Source of the DNA: Treponema sp. UBA1798
GTDB taxonomy: Bacteria; Spirochaetota; Spirochaetia; Treponematales; Treponemataceae
NCBI GenBank assembly: GCA_002319875.1
Contig: DCFS01000077.1
Location: forward strand, 16,314-24,780
Length of the DNA stretch: 8,467 nt
Direction of reading: 5' to 3'
The position numbers were made by a program, and so were the translations under genes. The notes below the pieces were generated by a model. That model did no database searches, was not told where the DNA came from, and saw only the letters and a program-made list of their open reading frames with translations. This document shows positions 5,612 to 8,467 of this stretch, one piece after another (the stretch's first letter is position 1; every line of letters begins with the position of its first letter).

Positions 5612-6574
5612 TCAGTCTTCCCAGCTTCCTGTCCGGATTTCTTCGCTGATACGTTTCCAGCTTTCGTACCGTTCTTCACTGATAATTCCCGCATATACTG
5701 CCTCAAGTATTTTGCATCCGGGTTCAGTCATATGCCTGCAGGACATACCAAAAGTACATTTACCTATAAGCGGCCTGAATTCCCGGAAATAAAGTGCAAG
5801 ATCGTCCGCCGGAATATCATGTAGTACGAACCGCCGGATACCGGGCGTGTCTATAATAGAGGTCACGGTATTTTGAATGCCGCCCATAAGCGATTCGTTC
5901 AGGTGGAGCCGCATCAGTATACCGCGGGTCGTTGTGTGTGAGCCCCGTCCGTATTTCTGAGAAAGGCTGCCGGTTCTGAGGACGCACGTATTGTCGAGTA
6001 CATTTACAAGGCTTGATTTTCCTACACCCGATTGCCCGACAAATGCACATATCTTGTTTTCGATAAGATGAGCGAATTCAGTAAGGCCTTCTCCTGTCCT
6101 GGCAGATACGCGGAGAACCGTGTAACCAAGCGATTCCCATATCGAAAGCCTGTTCTGAAAGTCAGGATTTACTGCAGACTCAAGGTCATATTTGTTGCAG
6201 AGAATGAGGGGCGTAATGTTTTCATATTCAGTCTGTGCAAGTTCCCGGTCCATAAACCGGGGCCGGAACGGAGGTTCATCAGGAGTAGTAACCAGAATCA
6301 GATAATCAAGGTTCGCTGCAAGAAGTTGCGGACAGTGACCTTTTACGCTCCAGCGGACAAAAGCATTTTTCCGCGGTAGAAGTTCGGAAATCTGACCTTT
6401 TTCATCATCAAGATTATCCCGTTCAACCGTAACAAAATCTCCCGGAGCCAGCGGATTATAATATTCTTTATCAGATTTTAGTTTTTTGCCTTTTAACGAG
6501 CACTGACGGATAATACCGTCGCTGCATTCGACAGAAAAAAAATTGTTGGTACCACCCAGAACAGTTCCCTGCAT
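5612..6574 (-). CDS. rsgA: Ribosome small subunit-dependent GTPase RsgA (YjeQ)
   Basis: This is a circularly permuted GTPase that checks and releases late 30S ribosomal subunits. Residues 1-75 form the OB-fold domain (GTVLGGTNNFFSVE...PGDFVTVE). GTPase motifs follow in permuted order: G4 NKYD at 127-130, G5 SA at 157-158, G1 GQSGVGKSS at 180-188, G2 region HTTTR at 213-217 and G3 DTPG at 242-245. The C-terminal zinc knuckle is C273, C279, H281 and C287 within KCTFGMSCRHMTEPGC. Length (320) is normal. A strong Shine-Dalgarno (AGGTAGGAT, complement of 6583-6591) precedes the ATG. It is the first gene of a probable rsgA-mutS2 operon, linking two proteins that may both act on ribosomes. Confidence 0.97.
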   Translation of the reverse strand: MQGTVLGGTNNFFSVECSDGIIRQCSLKGKKLKSDKEYYNPLAPGDFVTVERDNLDDEKGQISELLPRKNAFVRWSVKGHCPQLLAANLDYLILVTTPDEPPFRPRFMDRELAQTEYENITPLILCNKYDLESAVNPDFQNRLSIWESLGYTVLRVSARTGEGLTEFAHLIENKICAFVGQSGVGKSSLVNVLDNTCVLRTGSLSQKYGRGSHTTTRGILMRLHLNESLMGGIQNTVTSIIDTPGIRRFVLHDIPADDLALYFREFRPLIGKCTFGMSCRHMTEPGCKILEAVYAGIISEERYESWKRISEEIRTGSWED

Positions 6575-6579
6575 ATAAT

Positions 6580-6610
6580 ATAATCCTACCTAAAAACAGC
6601 AGGTTGTCAA
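6580..6610 (-). promoter_or_regulatory. Possible rsgA promoter
   Basis: On the - strand there is a perfect TTGACA (6605-6610). The best -10-like sequence, GATTAT (6580-6585), is 19 bases away and so close to the ATG that it would leave almost no leader, in conflict with the clear Shine-Dalgarno. Either the true -10 is a poor match nearer the -35, or the TTGACA is chance. Confidence 0.3.
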
Positions 6611-6848
6611 TACTTGGTGCAGTCTTTGCTGGTAATACTTGGAATATTCGCAATTTTCAACTGGTTTTGAAAGGATTCCGATTTTCCGGCGGGATTTTAT
6701 GGAATATTTAAACTCTAAGCATACCGGCTTTTATCATCAGACCCGGTCCGATTCTGGATTATATTTTCACCGGAAAACTTCCTGTTTTAACAGCAGACAT
6801 GAAGCCGTAAAATCTTAAAATTGTACGGAAAAACACTTCTTTTCCCTA
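6611..6848. other. Non-coding stretch between rsgA and tRNA-Gln
   Basis: No convincing gene is present. The region has AT-rich tracts mixed with several CCGG-containing words. AATACTTGG occurs twice 25 bases apart, once just left of this stretch's start (6609-6617) and once at 6634-6642. TTTCAA/TTGAAA (6655-6660/6667-6672) can form a small hairpin. ACCGG and CCGGT words near 6723-6750 can pair. None has a terminator tail. It may hold rsgA upstream control sequences or a structured RNA, but the sequence alone does not show which. Confidence 0.4.
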
Positions 6849-6877
6849 TTGACAAAAAAACAGTGTCTTTGTATATT
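6849..6877 (+). promoter_or_regulatory. tRNA-Gln promoter
   Basis: TTGACA (6849-6854) is a perfect -35. After exactly 17 bases comes TATATT (6872-6877), five of six to the -10 consensus. The predicted start is about eight bases before the tRNA 5' end. This is the best promoter match in the window. Confidence 0.88.
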
Positions 6878-6892
6878 AGTCGCACATTGCAT

Positions 6893-6963
6893 TCCCCGAT
6901 TGTGTAATGGTAGCACCTCAGATTCTGGTTCTGATTGTGGGGGTTCGAATCCTCCTTGGGGAA
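6893..6963 (+). tRNA. tRNA-Gln (anticodon CUG)
   Basis: The gene is 71 nt. The acceptor stem is TCCCCGA/TTGGGGA with one G-U pair and discriminator A at 6963. The D arm has GTG/CAC with GGTAG in the loop. The anticodon stem is TCAGA/TCTGA with loop TTCTGGT, giving anticodon CUG at 6925-6927. The T arm is GGGGG-TTCGAAT-CCTCC. CCA is not encoded; CTCCA follows the discriminator. Confidence 0.96.
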
Positions 6964-6969
6964 CTCCAT

Positions 6970-6999
6970 AAAGCTGACCCGGAGACGGATCAGCTTTTT
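6970..6999 (+). terminator. Intrinsic terminator after tRNA-Gln
   Basis: AAAGCTGA (6970-6977) pairs with TCAGCTTT (6990-6997), and TTTTT spans 6995-6999. The loop can close further through CCG/CGG around GAGA after one mismatch. It lies between two tRNA genes on the same strand, so tRNA-Glu needs either read-through or its own promoter. Confidence 0.82.
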
Positions 7000-7024
7000 A
7001 GTATATGGCCACAAGTCATATTCT

Positions 7025-7096
7025 GGTCCCTTCGTCTATCGGCTAGGACGAAAGATTCTCAATCTTTAAAGATGGGTTCAACTCCCGTAGGGACCG
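7025..7096 (+). tRNA. tRNA-Glu (anticodon CUC)
   Basis: The gene is 72 nt. The acceptor stem is GGTCCCT/AGGGACC, perfectly paired, with discriminator G at 7096. The anticodon stem is AAAGA/TCTTT with loop TTCTCAA, giving CUC. The T loop is TTCAACT, flanked by ATGGG/CCCGT. CCA is not encoded. A tyrosine recombinase gene starts 107 bases downstream, so the 3' half is a likely integration target kept intact by the inserted element. I see no clear promoter between the tRNA-Gln terminator and this gene; TATATG at 7002-7007 is the only -10-like word at a suitable distance. Confidence 0.96.
7066..7096 (+). other. Putative attachment site (attL) in the tRNA-Glu 3' end
   Basis: Phage-type tyrosine recombinases commonly recombine in the T arm and acceptor end of tRNA genes. 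Here such a gene follows tRNA-Glu directly. The matching direct repeat expected at the other end of the element is not in the window, so the extent of the core is unknown and this site is inferred from position only. Confidence 0.35.
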
Positions 7097-7104
7097 TAAA
7101 AACA

Positions 7105-7141
7105 ATTTTATATTTCTTTGTGGTACAAGAAAATATAAAAT
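7105..7141. repeat. AT-rich inverted repeat between tRNA-Glu and the integrase gene
   Basis: ATTTTATATTT (7105-7115) is the exact reverse complement of AAATATAAAAT (7131-7141). Weaker inner pairing is possible between CTTTG and CAAG. No T-run follows on the + strand. It could be a weak terminator for tRNA-Glu, a protein binding site of the recombinase or its accessory factor, or an integrase operator. Confidence 0.55.
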
Positions 7142-7155
7142 AGAAATTCCGAAAA

Positions 7156-7185
7156 GTCTGTCAATGTCTGCAAAATGTATGCAGA
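7156..7185. repeat. Short direct and inverted repeats before the integrase start
   Basis: GTCTG recurs at 7156-7160 and 7166-7170, ten bases apart (one helical turn). TCTGCA (7167-7172) and TGCAGA (7180-7185) form a perfect dyad around AAATGTA. Such spacing is typical of recombinase arm sites or a repressor operator. The assignment is inferred from location. Confidence 0.4.
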
Positions 7186-7203
7186 ACGCCGCCATAATTA
7201 TTA

Positions 7204-8325
7204 ATGGCACGATATCGAAACAATTACACATTGTACTCAAGAAAACGTACAAACGGGCATAACGTCTGGTATTATATGACATATTCGCCGGATGGTATGC
7301 GTACAACAGGAAAATCAACGGGTTGTGAATCAAAAACGAAAGCCCGGATTTACTGCGAAGATCTGTTAAAAAGAGGCTTGCTTTATACCGGATTGAATCA
7401 GACATTTCAGCAGTATGCGGCAGGCTGGTTTGATGCCGGATCCTCTTGGCTTCAGGACAGAATGGCGTGCGGCACACCCGGCCACCCGGCACTGTCACAA
7501 TCATATATAGAAAAACTACAGGGTGATTTACGTTTGTATTTAATGCCGTATTTTGAGAATAAAAAGCTACAGGATATCCGGCCGTCAGATGTAAAGCATT
7601 TCCGGACGTGGCTTTTACAGGAAAAAGCGCTTTCCCATAAAACAGTGAATAATACCGTAGCAACCTTGAAAATAATTTTTGATACTGCACTGGCTGATAA
7701 CGTTATTATGTTTGATCCGCTCCGTGGTATACACAGCCTGTTGGGGGAAGATAAAAACCGTGATGCGTTTACGGTCCGGGAAGCAGTTAAAATATTCGCA
7801 GCAGACTGGAAAGCTCCGGAAACCCGGCTTGTTAATATTGTCGCAGCATGTACGGGTATGCGTATATCGGAAGTATTCGCAATCAGAAAACAAAATCTGC
7901 ATAAAGAGTATATTGACCTGACCGATCAAGTTTATAAGGGTGTACTGGGGCCGCTTAAAACAAAAGAGGCCCGGAAAATACCGATAGCCCCGGAATTATA
8001 TAACCTGCTGGCTCCTTTTGTTAAAAATGGTTTTGCATTCAGTGAAGCGGACCCGCAGCGGCCGTACATACATTTGCGGTATGTATTACGAGATATCGGG
8101 ATGGAAGCAGCCCGGAAAAAGCGGCAATTATGTTTTCACAGCTGGCGGCATTTTTTTAACACATATCTGCTGGCTGAGAACGTCCCGCCGCATAAAGTAG
8201 CGGCCGTCCTGGGACATTCAACAGGCGCGGGAAGTATGCAGGAACGATATACAAACTGGCGGCCGGAACAGTTTCCGGAAATATATGCCGCACAAGAAAG
8301 GCTCATAAAGGAATTGAAGCTGTAG
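7204..8325 (+). CDS. int: Tyrosine recombinase (phage/ICE-type integrase)
   Basis: The 373-residue protein has three parts. An N-terminal arm-type DNA-binding domain (about 1-60) starts MARYRNNYTLYSRKR. A core-binding helical domain (about 65-175) follows, then the catalytic domain (about 190-360). The catalytic set is present: R220 in CTGMRISEV, K252 in LKTKEARKIP, H312 and R315 in FHSWRH, H338 in VLGHS and nucleophile Y349 in QERYTNW. It should therefore be active in strand exchange. It lacks the extra helix segment expected of integron integrases and is closer to phage or conjugative-element enzymes. The start at ATG 7204 fits the N-terminus, but no Shine-Dalgarno is visible upstream. It directly follows tRNA-Glu and reads away from it, so it probably marks one edge of an integrated element running beyond the right end. 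Confidence 0.95.
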   Translation: MARYRNNYTLYSRKRTNGHNVWYYMTYSPDGMRTTGKSTGCESKTKARIYCEDLLKRGLLYTGLNQTFQQYAAGWFDAGSSWLQDRMACGTPGHPALSQSYIEKLQGDLRLYLMPYFENKKLQDIRPSDVKHFRTWLLQEKALSHKTVNNTVATLKIIFDTALADNVIMFDPLRGIHSLLGEDKNRDAFTVREAVKIFAADWKAPETRLVNIVAACTGMRISEVFAIRKQNLHKEYIDLTDQVYKGVLGPLKTKEARKIPIAPELYNLLAPFVKNGFAFSEADPQRPYIHLRYVLRDIGMEAARKKRQLCFHSWRHFFNTYLLAENVPPHKVAAVLGHSTGAGSMQERYTNWRPEQFPEIYAAQERLIKELKL

Positions 8326-8335
8326 GCTGTTAATT

Positions 8336-8384
8336 CCCTGAACCTGGCAGGCGAGTACGGGGCGTTCCGACGCTCTCCTTAGGG
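8336..8384 (+). other. Structured non-coding segment after int
   Basis: CCCT (8336-8339) can pair with AGGG (8381-8384), enclosing two hairpins: CCT-GGC-AGG (8343-8351), and a 7-bp stem GGGGCGT (8359-8365)/ACGCTCT (8370-8376) with loop TCCG. No T-run follows, so it is not a standard terminator. It may be a leader structure for the next gene, a weak 3' structure for int, or an element-specific DNA site. Confidence 0.4.
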
Positions 8385-8419
8385 CACTTCATTATGCACG
8401 CACGTATCAAAAAGGGGGC

Positions 8420-8467
8420 ATGATGATATACGCTGAAAGAGCTAAGGTTTTTACTCCCCCTACCCGG
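8420..8467 (+). CDS. Start of a possible gene, 3' partial
   Basis: Two adjacent ATGs (8420 and 8423) follow AAAAAGGGGG, a G-rich possible ribosome site (8409-8418). Spacing favours the second ATG. The frame stays open to the window edge, giving MMIYAERAKVFTPPTR. I do not recognise the protein. As the first gene after the integrase on the same strand it could be an element gene, but 16 codons are too few to judge. Confidence 0.3.
   Translation, partial: MMIYAERAKVFTPPTR

Noticed and set aside
6787..7014. 75-codon open frame on the - strand over tRNA-Gln
   Set aside because: It runs through a clear tRNA gene and its promoter. It has no ribosome site or motif.
7043..7690. 215-codon open frame on the - strand
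   Set aside because: It runs antisense through the integrase N-terminal and core-binding coding region and across part of tRNA-Glu. It shows no recognisable motif.
7204..8325. Integron integrase, because treponemes are known to carry integrons
   Set aside because: The protein has an arm-binding N-terminus and lacks the recognisable IntI extra segment. No attC array is seen downstream.
8440..8467. Right-end bases ACTCCCCCTACCCGG as a partner repeat of the tRNA-Glu 3' end
   Set aside because: Only scattered bases match the tRNA sequence ACTCCCGTAGGGACCG, so it is not a credible attachment repeat.

Overview
This window reads as chromosome from a spirochaete of the Treponema type, at moderate G+C. 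The basis is recognition of protein sequences, not a search. The rsgA, mutS2 and argR products look treponemal, and an HD-GYP-N-like fragment, a YraN nuclease and two small lineage-type hypothetical proteins sit together at the left. I cannot name the species.

Layout. (1) Bases 1-1342, + strand: the end of a protein entering from the left, then yraN and a 62-residue hypothetical, all overlapping. After a strong palindrome comes a 157-residue Arg-rich protein with a CxxC/HxxC zinc-site pattern. (2) Bases 1400-1576: a hairpin terminator that can serve both directions, tRNA-Leu(UAA) on the - strand, and a short region with divergent candidate promoters. (3) Bases 1576-2934: a TatD-family metal-dependent hydrolase (+) facing the arginine repressor argR (-), with three bases between their stop codons. 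argR has its own candidate promoter covered by AT-rich inverted repeats that resemble ARG boxes. (4) Bases 3003-6574, - strand: rsgA then mutS2, eleven bases apart and probably one operon; argR lies downstream in the same direction. (5) Bases 6575-6892: about 320 bases without a gene, holding the rsgA upstream region and a good tRNA promoter. (6) Bases 6893-7096, + strand: tRNA-Gln(CUG), a hairpin terminator, tRNA-Glu(CUC). (7) Bases 7097-8467: a tyrosine recombinase immediately after tRNA-Glu, then a structured non-coding stretch and the first codons of a possible new gene. This looks like the left edge of an integrated element that continues beyond the window.

The genes left of tRNA-Glu are mostly housekeeping: ribosome maturation (rsgA), DNA or ribosome-collision maintenance (mutS2), hydrolase/nuclease functions (tatD, yraN) and arginine-responsive control (argR). 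The accessory part begins at tRNA-Glu. The most useful leads are the tRNA-Glu/integrase junction, the palindrome upstream of the zinc-site protein, the operator-like repeats and altered effector motif of ArgR, and the altered LDLR-type motif in the MutS2 Smr domain. I see no CRISPR array, insertion sequence or convincing new multi-gene system inside the window.
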